A DNA stretch of 64,000 bases, from assembly GCA_034769895.1 (NCBI GenBank), contig CM068373.1, positions 199,558,134-199,622,133 on the forward strand, given 5' to 3'. The first letter of the stretch is position 1, and every line of letters starts with the position of its first letter. Position numbers and translations under genes: made by a program. Origin of the DNA: Magicicada septendecula (Eukaryota > Arthropoda > Insecta > Hemiptera > Cicadidae). Below the pieces are notes generated by a model that saw only the letters and a program-made list of their open reading frames with translations, was not told the origin of the DNA and searched no databases. Shown here piece by piece: positions 30,091 through 40,851 of the stretch.

Positions 30091-31560
30091 GTCCTTAATA
30101 TGTTGCAAAAGACAACAAGTCCCACAAGACTGGTTAACTGCTCAAGTGGTTTCTATTTTTAAGAAAAGAATGACTGTCGTAACTAAAGGGGAATATTTTT
30201 CGTTGGAACTGTATACAAAGTTTATGCATGGACCATAAGCCACAGTGTGCAGACTATTTCCTAGCATCTTATTTTGGTGGAACAAAACGGCTTCAGGAAG
30301 AGCAGATCTTGTACAGCCAATGGTTTTATTAATACAGAAATCATTTAGAAGTATCGCGAGCTCAGTAAACAAGACACATATACCTTTCGTTGATTTTGAG
30401 GCCTTCGATAGAGTAGATAGAAAAATGTTGTGGTAAACATTAGAAGAATGAGGGTATTCTACACAACTTATGAGAACTATACAATGACTATTCCATGGAA
30501 CAAGAGTGGCTGTTAAAATAATTGTAGGATATATCAACAAATATCTGTCAATCCAGGTGTTGGACAAGGGTGCAGTATAACACCTATTCTTTTTTATATT
30601 TATATTAACGATCTGGTAAGGAAATGGAAACATCTAGTGAACCCTGGTATTAAGTTATGACAAGCAGACTTATGATGTGCTTGTACTTCAAAATACAGAA
30701 TCTGATTTGTAAAAATTTATTATTAAGCTTTACCAGATTTTCAAACAATACAATATGAAAATGTCCTCTATAAAAGCAAAGGCAATGACATTTAAAGGTA
30801 AAGAGCCAATAAGAACAAAAATTGATTACAGTACTAATCGAGTTGTAGAAGAGACAAGCCATAATAAGTTACCTTATTTCAAATCCGTCTTGTTACTTCG
30901 TTCCGTTATTTTTGTTGTTACACGTTTCGGGAACTATGTCCCATCATCAGACGTATTACTCGGGAAGAAATCGTAAAATATTAAAATTCATAAAAGTATA
31001 TTATTTAAACAGACGTGTCCGACTGTCCGACAATGTTTAAAAGAGACAAGCCTTTTTAATTATTTGGAAAATTCTGTTGGCTATGTTAGAAATTATGACA
31101 TTGGTGTTAATTTAGGTAAGTTCCAGACGATCTGTGGAAAAGTCAACAATATTTTTAGAAACAAGGTATGTCGAGATAAAAAAATTAAAGCTGTACAAAA
31201 TTATTGCAGTCGCTGTAGATGCGAATTATGGTCAACAACCATAAAACGAGACAGTAAAATACAGGCATCGGAAATTGGATTCTTAAGAGGAGTTAAAAGG
31301 TGTTCTAAACTAGACCGTAAAAGAAATGAGGCCATAAGAAAAGAGTTACGAGTTTTTAACTTGAATGAAAAATGAAAAAATACAAACAACGGTGGCATGA
31401 AAACTTAAAAGGAATGTCAGATAACAAATTGGCCAAACAAGTCTGGAAATACGGTACAAACCTGTAGGACACAGGTGTGTAGGTAGACCCAAGAAGAGAT
31501 GGCTGGAGGCTTTTTGAAGGCGGAACAGGGAGCACCTTCTCTATGCTGTGTTGCAAATAT
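30090..31560 (+). pseudogene. Non-LTR retrotransposon reverse transcriptase remnant
   Basis: Conceptual translation in shifting frames shows an RT core: a fingers segment near 30240-30360, motif A as FVDFEAFDRVDRKMLW at about 30386-30435, a degenerate region where YADD would lie (about 30650), then thumb and C-terminal landmarks (NMKMSSIKAKAMTF; RDSKIQASEIGFLRGVKRC; and GRPKKRW near 31488) that insect LINE RTs share. At least five stops or frameshifts and a 180-bp insertion (30861-31040) break it. No endonuclease domain is seen upstream, so it is 5'-truncated. The clade (Jockey/CR1/RTE-like) cannot be settled by eye. Confidence 0.7.
30861..31040. mobile_element. 180-bp insertion with 12-bp target duplication
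   Basis: AAGAGACAAGCC occurs at 30849-30860 and again at 31041-31052, and removing the segment restores continuity of the RT remnant. The insert holds CACGTTTCGGGAACTATG followed by CCCATCATCAGAC, a string I associate with the 3' tails of small arthropod retroelements. No tRNA head or coding capacity. Probably a truncated SINE-like or Penelope-tail-derived element. Confidence 0.65.
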
Positions 31561-33430
31561 GATGGTGATGATGATGACGATTTCGTACAATATATTTTAA
31601 TGTGTCTTAAATAATGACATCTGTCTTTCAATTCCGTTGCAACAGAAACTATTGTAACATAGTAAGTAAAAATTATTAGGTTTCCATATGGCCTATCCAT
31701 AAAACGTCACCCATAAAATTGTTTATATTTTAGTTTGTTATTTAATTAAATTATTATTAAAATTGTAATTATTGAGTATTAACACTGATTATTTTTCATT
31801 ATTAGGAATAGTATTTCAGATGTGAATAAGTTTAGTAAGTAAGTCTTACGATATGCATGTCGAGCAGGCAAGAAAGACTCATGGGGGACAAAAAAGGAAA
31901 GACGAAGAAAATAGGAGTAAATTATTACATGTGGCGTAAATTGTGCTGGATGCGATCAAACCATTAAGGACAGATCATGAGGCAACCGACATTGAGGCTG
32001 GAAGTAGACTGGCGGAGACTACTGATATGCCTGTTGCACTCACTATGGCAACCCTTGCAGTAAACTATTGATTTAAATATTGATAAAGCTGTTCCAGTAA
32101 ATTTCAGTAAAGTTATATTAAATTTACCTATGATGCACCAGTTTTGAACCAATATTCAATTCAGTTATCAAATTATGTAACTGTGAATAACAGAGATGTG
32201 CGTATGACTTTTATTTTTACACTTTTCGATGATCATTAAAACCCCTTCAAAGGTTTCACTTGGTAATACTTGCATTGCAGTAGTGTTAAGAAAAAACCAT
32301 TCTGGAAGGACTCTTTGTGGCATAGGAAAGCAGTATTATGGGATTTGGAAGCGGTGATTTGCAATGACTCAAGTTGATAATTAATAATAAAATATTCAAA
32401 CAAGTCAATAAATTTACACACCTCAAGTTTTGGTTTTGAGATTATTTATAATTTCAGTAATGATGTAAATTCATAAACTACAAAAGTTTAAGTACTTACG
32501 AGACGCTATAAAAAAACATTTTAGTAAGAATCAGAGATCCAAAGTAAGTACTTTACAAAAAACAGTAGTGCCGACACTCCTTTACAGCCCTCAGAACTGA
32601 ACTCTTACAGGGAAAAATTAAAGAAATTTCAAAAGTGCAGAAATAAGATTTCTCAGAGTAGCATCAGATACAAATTAGCTCATAGAAAACGTAATTAGTT
32701 TACAAGCGGGAAACTAAATATATTTAATCTGTGGATTGTCATAAACAACATGGACGTCATTAGACAACCGTTTCAATCATATGATGAACTCGGAAGCTAA
32801 AATTGTTATAATTATAAATCCACATCTAAAAATAATATAAGGGACGAGCTAAGGGAATGATGGAGCTATAAATTACTGTAAAGGCGAACAAACTGGTTTA
32901 TACAGTGAAGTCGAAAATAGTGAGGATTTGTTAATATAATTATTGGTTTCCTAAAACCTCACACAATCGCAGTAATTTAATATCATTGCAATATGATTAA
33001 ACATATTTTAGTTACATGTAATTCAAAACGGAAAAAATTATGAATAACACATGTAAAGCTTTACAAAATAACTGTTTTATAAACAGTATATGAAATGTCC
33101 TTAGAATATGTAGATCCTAGTGCAAACGTAGACGCTGGACCTCTATAACCCTGTCTCACATCCCACTAAAACTAAACATGATCCTCCTCAACCCACTCCT
33201 CACATTAAAGAACACTGTATTGTTGTTCTATATTCACATAAAACTAAATATCAGTACAGAAAATCAGCTTGAAATTCAAATATTTAACGTTGCATAAATT
33301 AATTATGTTACAGTTCCATTGTTATTTAACTTTATTTTACACAAAGAAACACTTATAAGAATCTTCCGTATTTTCCTTTTTTCTCCTTTTTTGAATCCGG
33401 ATTTTTATTTACAAGAAACATCGCGTTTAC
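31561..33430. other. Intergenic stretch, no gene seen
   Basis: About 1.9 kb of AT-rich DNA with only short stop-bounded frames. No repeat family recognised. Confidence 0.65.
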
Positions 33431-33439
33431 TAACAAAAA

Positions 33440-33940
33440 AAACACACAACGCTATAATATGCAATAAATGTTACATAGGACAAACAAAAAACAGCTGAAA
33501 AACCGTTATTTTGAACATCTAAATGAATACAAAAACCAGAAATATATAAATCCAATTTAGCCACACATGCAAAAAACACGGGAAATTAATTCCCAGACAT
33601 AACCAATATGGCACTAATAAAACACATACCACACAAAGGGACTATAATGAACATTTGGAAAAATTTACAAATATACAAACATAAAACACAAAACAAACTA
33701 ATACCCGAACAAATACAAATCAATACAAAACAAGTCACAATTTTCAAAGCACTCAACATCGCAAAAAGACAAAATATTAATACACACACCACAATCACAC
33801 ACAAAAATACCACTTTGAGATACCAGAAACCAACAGGAGACCACAATGGCGACAGACCAACACATAGGTACTTCACTAGACGCAGAATTGCGAAGGCTGA
33901 GGATGAGAGCACAATAGCTCTCGAAACATGTTCCTAGTAA
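33440..33940 (+). pseudogene. Penelope-like element GIY-YIG endonuclease remnant
   Basis: Translation around 33455 gives CNKCYIGQTKNS, the C-x-x-C-YIGQT form of the GIY-YIG core used by Penelope-like elements, then a stop and frameshift, YFEHLNEYKNQ, THAKNTGN, and an open stretch at 33608-33937 (MALIKHIPHKGTIMNIWKNL...) that matches the usual region after the catalytic core. It ends near a TCTCGAAACATG string typical of these elements' 3' ends. The reverse transcriptase part is not present upstream, so it is 5'-truncated. Confidence 0.6.
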
Positions 33941-34438
33941 GGAAAATAAAATATCTTGAGGTAATTTTAGTATAAATAATAAATATATTATATAAATCAA
34001 GAAACGGACTGTAGCAAAAAAGTTTGAATATAAATAAAGAATAATACGAAATACATTTTGACTGTATTTTCAGATAAATGTCAATTCAGACACCGGATGA
34101 AGCCACTACCCGTTTCTGTATTAGGAAATACAGACTAGGAAAGAAACCTGTTGCACTGTACAAGGCAAATAATTCTGTTATAATGACCGCTTTATTTACA
34201 GAGTGATATCTTATATTTTTTAGCACATTATGATACAAATCAGAACAATACATAACAAATTTGAAAATGTATAACTTAAACATAAAAGTTTTTGTCATAT
34301 TATTTACGTCTTAAAAAAGATAGGAGGTCAGTCCTTTCTACATGTCTCAAATTCAGAACTGGAACCGTCTCAATTAGCAGTGTTGATAATCAGTATGTTT
34401 CTGTATCTGTTGTAGTGTTGATTACAATTCATAAAATC
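33941..34438. other. Intergenic flank of the Polinton
   Basis: AT-rich host or repeat DNA up to the target duplication; no gene seen. Confidence 0.6.
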
Positions 34439-34444
34439 TGTATT
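34439..34444. repeat. Target site duplication, left
   Basis: TGTATT directly before the left terminus. The identical TGTATT follows the right terminus at 62133-62138. Six bases is the Polinton/Maverick duplication length. Confidence 0.9.
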
Positions 34445-34469
34445 AGTAGTAAGGTAGGGGGGCTCCTAG

Positions 34470-34650
34470 GCCTTCATGACGTCATATCAGCTGATTCTGG
34501 GGGGCTCCAAGCCCATCTAGCTCTGACGTCATGGTGACGTCACTGTCTATGACGTCATATCAGCTGAACCTGGAGAGGTCCTGAGCCATCGTGTCGTCAC
34601 TGGCTATGACGTCATATGTATCACGTGACTGTTTTGGGGTGGTCACGTGA
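34470..34650. promoter_or_regulatory. Terminal CRE and E-box cluster, left
   Basis: Five perfect TGACGTCA palindromes (34477, 34524, 34535, 34550, 34607), one degenerate TGTCGTCA (34593) and two CACGTG boxes (34622, 34644) within 180 bp; a third CACGTG at 36387 continued the cluster before the Transib insertion. Part of the density comes from a ~75-bp direct subrepeat (TGACGTCATATCAGCTGA). The sites match bZIP (CREB/ATF) and bHLH (Myc/USF) consensus; whether they act in transcription or replication is inferred. Confidence 0.6.
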
Positions 34651-34655
34651 CGGCG

Positions 34656-36371
34656 CACAGTGGGACAGAATCCCGAAAAAGCGATCATAATATCAAAAAG
34701 TTATTCAATTTTGACGAAATTGTGTATATAGGAGTTTTTGAGGTCGCTGATTACGAATCCGATGTCAGAATTATGAAAAACAAAATGGCGGAGCCAACAT
34801 GGCGGACATGTTTGTCAAAAAAACATTCAATTCTTACAAAATTGTGTATATAGGGGTTTTCGAAGTCGCTAAATACGATTATATTTAATAAACAAGAATT
34901 ATATTGTTAATAAATTGTAATTTATTTTAATAGTTATAATTTAAAAATCAATGTTAAATACAAATATTTAAATCATTAAAAAAATTATTTAAATTCATAT
35001 TGTAATTGTAATTAAAATAAAAAGTTATCATCTTCTGAATCCTTATCTTCACTTTCGCAATCCGTGATTTGAGGAGTGGACACATTTGATATATTATCCT
35101 CTTCCATTTCAGGTGACATTAATAAATTTATGGCCTCTGGCAAGAAACAATTTAATTTTTTTTTGGCAGTATTCGAAGACTTGATATGTATTGATCCATA
35201 CATATCCATGATCCATGATTGTATTAGTTTCAGATGAAACTAATAGGCGCAAAAAAAACATCTTCCATTGTCTTTATTCGGCTATTTTTTCTTGAAAAGT
35301 CTTCTCTAAATCTTTTAATATATTTATTCGAAGATTCTTGAGCATCTTCACTCATTTGCCCAATCGGTAGTAGTGATGAAGAAATTATTTCTCTTCCATG
35401 AATTAATATTTTATGGACCGTAGTTGGCATATAGTACCAAGGATATAAGTCAACAAATGTACGAGCTGATTCTATACAATATTCTTGAAATGAAACTTCA
35501 TTGATTTCGTAGCCACTGGACATTGTCTGCAATACTACATGAAATCTTCTGATTATACCTTCATCTACTCCTGTAATGGCAGCGGAAACTGCAGAATTTT
35601 CAAAGAAACGCCTGGCAGAATTTCCATCATTTGAACTGCCAAACCCAGGCTTCGGTTGGTCGATAATAAGGCCTACTTGTAAACGAAAACCTCGTCTGAT
35701 ATTTTGTGCACGAGTTTCCGTCTTTCCTTCTCTTCTGCAGTACGCGCTTGCCATTTTTTAATGTCCAGTTTGTACGACAAGTGTAAGCAGCACTCAAAAA
35801 ACCGTATCCACGCATGTAACGTTGAAAGCCCAAACTGCAAATGATCCCTTGTAATTGGTTTTTGTATAATACAAAAAACCGGAGAGGCCGATATGGGCAG
35901 CAGGTTTTTAATGAAATTGGTGCACAAGGATCTTACCTTTAACGTACTTTATGTTTTTTATTGGAGCACTTTGGAGCATACTTTTTTACCTTTTTTTAAG
36001 GATTTATTCGAAAAATTCTTTAAAAAATTTACAATTTTGTACCTTATTAAACTAATTTAAATTTTAATACTATAATATTTAAAATAGATAGAATTTTTCT
36101 ACTTACTTGGACCTGCTGAATTCATTTTAGATAATTAATATCCGTCCAACCAAACATTTTTCATATGTATTCAAAGTGAACGTTCTCTTTCTCGGGCAAG
36201 CGCAGCGAATGTTACTCCCACGAAGGTCACACTTCAACTGCCTGTAGAAGAGCAGATGTACAATATTCTCCCCTCCTAAATACGTTTTATATTCATTCAA
36301 CCTTCCTGCTACCTGAATCGACAGTTTAAAGTACAAAATTTTATACTTTTGTTTTGGGAGTTTTGACCGCT
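34656..36371 (-). mobile_element. Transib (RAG1-like) transposon remnant
   Basis: Flanked by CGGCG at 34651-34655 and 36372-36376, and the allelic site in the right arm (near 61868) is uninterrupted. Transib elements make 5-bp GC-rich duplications of this CGNCG type. The left end begins CACAGTG, the Transib terminus that equals the V(D)J heptamer. The right end (…TTGACCGCT) does not mirror it, so that terminus has decayed or been truncated. At 1.7 kb it is shorter than an autonomous copy (about 3 kb) and keeps only the transposase C-terminal half. Confidence 0.75.
35230..35927 (-). pseudogene. Transib/RAG1-like transposase, C-terminal part
   Basis: Three overlapping frames (35673-35927, 35627-35833, 35230-35754) read in order with frameshifts. 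Landmarks follow the RAG1/Transib core order: a KKWQ...EEKERR helix, then SSNDGNSARRFF (RAG1 has GNFARKL at the equivalent place), YEINEVSFQEYC, YPWYYMPTTVHKILIHG, and SEDAQESSNKYIKRFR followed by MEDV. In RAG1 the third catalytic glutamate lies in the matching E..ESGNKLFRRFR segment. The part carrying the two catalytic aspartates is missing. Assignment is by remembered family pattern, without alignment; it is enzymatically dead. Confidence 0.7.
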
Positions 36372-36376
36372 CGGCG

Positions 36377-36930
36377 GTGGGGTTGTCACGTGACAGGTGG
36401 AAGATCGGTCAGGATGGTTGATGGTAGGGATTTAGTGGAAAAGTCGTCGGCCATGTCGGGGAAGCAGTGTGACGTGTATTGGCGGGCAATACGTTGATTG
36501 GTCGTGTATGAACGGTGGGGTTAAATTTCAAATTAAGGCGCGGACGCCGTTCGCCGTCTGCCGCCTGGCCGCGGCCAGGACGTCGTCGACGATTGGTTGG
36601 CGTATGGATGGTAAAGGTAAATTTGATTTTTGATGGACGTGTTTAATGACAACGTGTGTGTGTGTCGGGTAGTGTGTTCAGGTAAAACTGTGTAGTGTCG
36701 TCATCTTCTGCATCTGTTGTAAGAAACTCTCAGGTCCCTCGGTGCATAACGGACTTTAGACGCCGTCCGCCGTCCGCCACCCGGCCGCGACCCGGTCGTA
36801 GATTGGTCGACGTGTGTCTGTGGAAAGTATATATTATTGTAGAAAAAAGATCCTTAAACTCTCGTTGACTAGGTCTCCCTCGACGCTAAAAATATTTGTG
36901 CGCGTCGTCCAACTTCCTCGAAACTCTTGT
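36377..36930. repeat. GC-rich subterminal block, left arm
   Basis: Two related GC-rich segments (about 36537-36600 and 36760-36800: GACGCCGT.CGCCGTC.GCC, CGGCCGCG) separated by AT-rich DNA, with a GGCCGCGGCC palindrome. No reading frame. Mirrored at about 61440-61700. The composition contrasts sharply with the AT-rich rest of the arm. Confidence 0.6.
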
Positions 36931-37560
36931 TCCCTCGACGCATAATGGTAAACCAATTCACTTGTAAAAATAGAATATCACACATCCATGTATGGAAAAT
37001 ACAGTCATCATGCACGGAAGATAAGAAGTATAATATTCTGAGTGATATGTAATTTCTATCGCATGGACACAGAAAAAAAGTGTAGTCTCGTTTGCATCTG
37101 TTGTAAGAAATTCTCCCCGCGTGTATGCACTGCATAAATAAAAACCATTGCACTTGTCAAAATTGTCTAACACACATCATGCATGTAAGATAATTATCAT
37201 TTATATTATTCTGATGGGTATGTAGAAAAAAAAGTGTGGTCTCGTCTGTATCTGTTGTAAGAAATTCACATGACATGTCCCCGCGTGTATGCACTGCATA
37301 ATTGAAAAACCATTGCACTTGTAAAAATTGTCTAAAACACATCATACATGTATAATAATTGCCATTTATATTATTGCGTTGGTTATGTAATTTGTGGGGC
37401 GCTCGTAGGAAAAAAAATAGTGTTTTCTGCTTTGGTCCATCGTGTATAAATGAAAAACCATGTCACTTGTAAAAATTGTGTAACATGCATTATGCGTGCA
37501 GACAATAATTACCATTTATATTATTGCGCATGTTCATAGTTGTAAATTATTTCTATCAAA
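36930..37560. repeat. Subterminal tandem repeats, left arm
   Basis: Three to four copies of a ~170-bp unit with constant strings CACTTGTAAAAATTGTCTAA, CATTTATATTATT, TCTGTTGTAAGAAATTC and CCCCGCGTGTATGCACTGC. Open frames across it are simply translated repeats. Confidence 0.75.
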
Positions 37561-38090
37561 AAAAAGTGAGTCGAGGTAGAAAGGAATATTGGCTCATATT
37601 CGACAGCGGTCGTCCTTGATTTCGGGCGTGTTTAACCATAGCATCTCTGTTGCCTTTGTGTGTCGCTTTTTTTTTTGTCATCAGGTGTGCATTACCTGAT
37701 ACCTTCACTTTTGCGTGCATCCATGTGTGGGCTTTTCGTTATAAAAGCTGGAGGATTTGCTCAGTTAGAGTACAAAACATCGCAGGAATCTCCCAGCACA
37801 TCATTCGGTGAAACTCAGAAGATCTCGGTTAGTTTCTGTAGTGTATTATCATGGAGTAATTATTTTAAATAAAATTGAATTTTTTAAAAATTGAACGGTC
37901 GGCGCACAACGCTCGTTCTAGCAGTTTGTTTTAAAATTTATTTTTTAGTTTCTGTAGTGTATTATCATAAAGCAATTTTTTAATTGGTTGTATGTAATAA
38001 CACATGAGCGGACAGCACACAATGTTCGTTCTAGCTTGTACATTGACTGATCAATAGTTGTACTGTTATTTAGAATACCGGTAGTGTTAA
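37561..38090. other. Arm spacer with a TATA-like site, no gene
   Basis: Holds TATAAAAG at 37740-37747 with TCAGTT at 37761, facing inward. The spacing is short for a TATA-initiator pair and the initiator is altered (TGAGTT) in the right-arm copy, so promoter function is weakly supported. An open frame at 37660-37872 has an inverted counterpart at 57358-57549, but the coding differences look unconstrained. Confidence 0.35.
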
Positions 38091-39100
38091 TATTCGAAGG
38101 ATTTTTGAAATTAAATTACAGTGAAATGTTAAAGAATAACGTTTAATTAAAACAAATAAAATACATATAAGCAAAATATATTACAAGTTAAAATACATAA
38201 TATGTAAACGTAAAAAGTAGTGACAATTACGAAATACATAATATGTAAACACCTGCACAATGACAATTTTGTATAATTAAAACAAATGAAATATATGTAA
38301 GCACACTATATTATGTGTTAAAATACAATATGTAAACGCATACATAATTGCGTATAATAAAAATAAATTAAATACATGTAATTATACTAATTACAAATTA
38401 AAATACATAATATTTAAACGCACGCGCATACAATGATAATTGTGTACATTTGAACCGTTGAAATATATGTAAGCACGATATATTAAAAGTTAAAATACAT
38501 AATATGTATACGCACACACAATGAATTGTAATGACAATTGCTTATAATTGAAACAAATGAAATACGTCTAAGCGTTAAATATTGCATGGTAAATAATACA
38601 TACATTATGAAATACAAATACAATTGTTCATTCGTAAGACGTTCATCTGGTCTTACTGGAAAATGTTTATCACGTAAACCCTGTCTTCTTCTTCACGGTA
38701 AACGAGATGTAGTGAATATTACACTAAATTTTTTAACTCGTCGTTAACGAAAACGCCTGCGTATCTCTTCGGTAGATAAACGTGATATTTCAAGTTAAAA
38801 TTCAATATGTAAACGCACACACAATTGCGTATAATTAAAACAAAGGAAATACATGTAATTACAAATTAAAATACATAATATGTAAACGCACACACATACA
38901 ATGACAATTGTGCACATTTAAAACAGTTGAAATATATGTAAGCACGATATATTAAAAGTTAAAATACATAATATGTATACGCACACACAATGAATTGTAA
39001 TGACGATTGCTTATAATTAAAACAAATGAAATACGTCTAAGCGTTATATATTAAAAGATAAATAATACATTATAAAATACAAATATAATTGTTAATTTAT
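38090..39100. repeat. AT-rich tandem subrepeats, left arm
   Basis: Several copies of a ~100-130-bp unit built from AAAATACATAATATGTAAAC, GCACACACAATGACAATTG, AATTAAAACAAATGAAATA and TGTAAGCAC..TATATTA. Interrupted at 38631-38795 by a gene fragment. Mirrored at 56100-57070. Confidence 0.8.
38631..38795 (-). pseudogene. Partial duplicate of the small beta-rich gene
   Basis: Matches the C-terminal third of the gene at 39118-39465 (same ACGCCTGCGTATCTCTTCGG and CCCTGTCTTCTTCTTC-type strings) with frame-breaking differences. A mirrored copy sits at 56411-56573, so the partial duplication predates formation of the two arms. Confidence 0.75.
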
Positions 39101-39117
39101 AAGATGTCCATCGGGTC

Positions 39118-39465
39118 TTAATCTAAAATGTCCAACACGTAAGCCCTGTCTTTTTCTCCGCGGTAAACGAGATGTAGTGAATATGGCGCTAAATTTTTTA
39201 ATTCGTCGTCATCGAAAACGCCTGCGTATCTCTTCGGCAGATAAACTCGATATTTCAATCTATTGTCCCTGTAGTCCTGGATAGTGGCAATTACGGCATT
39301 CCCGTATTTATCGTCTGTGTTTTGAAGTTCTTCTATTGGATATTTTGCCCCCATTACTAGTTCTTTAATTTTCTTGTATTCTACAGCGCTAATGGCCGCG
39401 AACTTAGCAACAAATGAAGGCATTTTTCCAATGAAGAATTTGTATTTCGCTTGCGCGTCTGTCAA
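39118..39465 (-). CDS. Small beta-rich protein of arthropod Polinton-type elements (gene C)
   Basis: 115 codons, complete from MTDAQAKYKF to a stop at 39118. Sequence: a helical start, then alternating beta-like segments with YPIEEL, YGNAVIATI, LKYRVYLPKRYAG, LKNLAPYSLHLVYRGEKDR and a C-terminal YVLDIL. I know this pattern as a small, unnamed protein family scattered through insect genomes near polymerase B elements. The all-beta look and size would fit an OB-fold nucleic-acid binder, but that is a guess. The four TATA modules at 39654-39900 lie upstream on the same strand. The right-arm copy has lost nearly the whole body of the gene (56041-56090). Intact frame, but expression is unproven. 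Confidence 0.5.
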   Translation of the reverse strand: MTDAQAKYKFFIGKMPSFVAKFAAISAVEYKKIKELVMGAKYPIEELQNTDDKYGNAVIATIQDYRDNRLKYRVYLPKRYAGVFDDDELKNLAPYSLHLVYRGEKDRAYVLDILD

Positions 39466-39639
39466 GGTCTGAATTAATAACGCTCGTTCGTACCGGCATA
39501 TGTAGGGAAGCTGTTAAGGAGGGGGAAACCGGACATCGCATGATAGGGGGAGTCAGTAGACGCGGTTATTATTAACCCTGTGAAACAGGATGCAAGCCGC
39601 TTTCACACGCCATGTTCAGTGGGTTGGTGGGGGGAGGCG

Positions 39640-39920
39640 ACCCGGTTACTTTCTATACGTCTAGACAGGGTGATGTCATCGACTCCGCTCGAGCGTGTGG
39701 GAACATGTCGACGGCATTATTTTTTTTATCCGTCTAGACAGGGTGATGCAAACGGTTTTAGTCGGACGCAGCAGGGGAGAGGAGACGACTCTGATTTTTT
39801 ATACGTCTAGACAGGGTGATGTCATCGACACCAGTCGAGCGTGTGGGAACAGGCGACAAGACGGCCGCACTAATTTTTTATGCGTCTAGACAGCGTGATG
39901 TAATCGACTTCTGTCGTGCG
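39640..39920 (-). promoter_or_regulatory. Four tandem TATA modules, left arm
   Basis: On the minus strand a ~75-bp unit recurs four times, each containing GTCGA.GACATCACCCTG, the palindrome GTCTAGAC and then (G)TATAAAAAA. Plus-strand landmarks start at 39654, 39728, 39792 and 39871. Copies differ (one reads GGATAAAAAA-like, one has GCTG for CCTG). They precede gene C, whose ATG is about 190 bp further on. Mirrored at 55602-55869. Confidence 0.6.
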
Positions 39921-39990
39921 CGTAAGAGGGGTAGGCGAAGGCAGTTATTTTTATGCAAGCGAAATGATGCTAAATAAAACAAAAATATTT

Positions 39991-40588
39991 TTAATTTACC
40001 AGAAACCTACTGATGAGTCTAAAATCTGATACAACCCACTCGCGTAAAGCGTGTACTCTATGACTTGTACATATTTCTGGAAATAAGCGGTGCGCGAAAC
40101 AGGCTGTTCCGTGCATCGAACGTAATTGTTCGAGTTTTGGACAACCGAAATCTTCTAAATTTATAATATTGAAATGCACGATACGCTTCTCCAGAAATCT
40201 TTTTTTTTTTGTAATCGTTTACGAACACGTAGTTAAAAGGAAACGTGTACTTTACTAATATCGAGACAAGATGTTCCTACGATGTCTCCCCGTCTATCCA
40301 CATTAGTCCATGAAAATGCTCCGTTAACCATCGGTTCGTCCTCGCAGCATGTTTGTGATTCGAACCGATCGTGTCCACTGGTGGTGCAAATATCCAATGC
40401 CTGGTGGCAAATGCCGTGACATCCATAACGGACAGTACCTTGACGAGTTCGTTTCCGTTATCGTCCACGAAGCAGTGAAAGTCGAGTATGATTGCTAGCT
40501 CGTCGACTCCCATTCTTTTTTCGTTACATACAATGTTTTCCGTGCCACTAGGAACGCTAACGATCCGTCCGTCTCGCGGAACAGACAC
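39991..40588 (-). pseudogene. Gene B2, left-arm copy (frameshifted)
   Basis: Left counterpart of 55002-55520. The first half is open at 40277-40588 (MSVPRDGR... in a shifted start, then GVDELAIILDFHCFVDDNGNEL, TNRWLTEHFHG). An extended T-run at about 40200 shifts frame, and the last part is open at 39991-40179 (FNIINLEDFGCPKLEQL ... VVSDFRL). An extra residue in KHAARTNRW relative to the right copy is a 3-base difference. Confidence 0.65.
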
Positions 40589-40770
40589 GTTTTATGTTGT
40601 AAAACGTCCGTAAACAATTTCTTCGGAACGTTTACTTTGTACCTTGTCTCCTCGTCACGGATCAGTGCAACAAATTTTTGTGTCAAAACGTTGTATGCAA
40701 AAAATTGTATAGGGTACAGTACTGCGTGCTTTAAGTCACTACAACGTGTGTACTCGTACGAAGTAAAATA
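40495..40770 (-). pseudogene. Gene B1, left-arm copy
   Basis: Counterpart of 54739-55020. 63 codons are open (MTQKFVALIRDEETRYKVNVPKKLF ... TKKEWESTS); the first ~30 codons present in the right copy are out of frame here because of an extra base after ATGGAGCTATT. Confidence 0.6.
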
Positions 40771-40851
40771 GCTCCATGCGTCCGTTCTCGGCGCGTACTG
40801 AGAAACACTGAGGTATACGAGATTGTGAGAGAGGAGGTAGTGAGATATCGA

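Noticed and set aside
37660..37872. Conserved ~63-codon ORF in both arms (and 57358-57549)
   Set aside because: Open in both arms, but all the differences I can see change amino acids, there is no family match, and it runs against the direction of the other arm genes. Likely chance.
39560..39980. Protein-coding reading of the TATA-module region (39580-39889)
   Set aside because: The repeated VMSSTP/RLDRV peptides are translations of the 75-bp modules; the mirrored right-arm frames differ.
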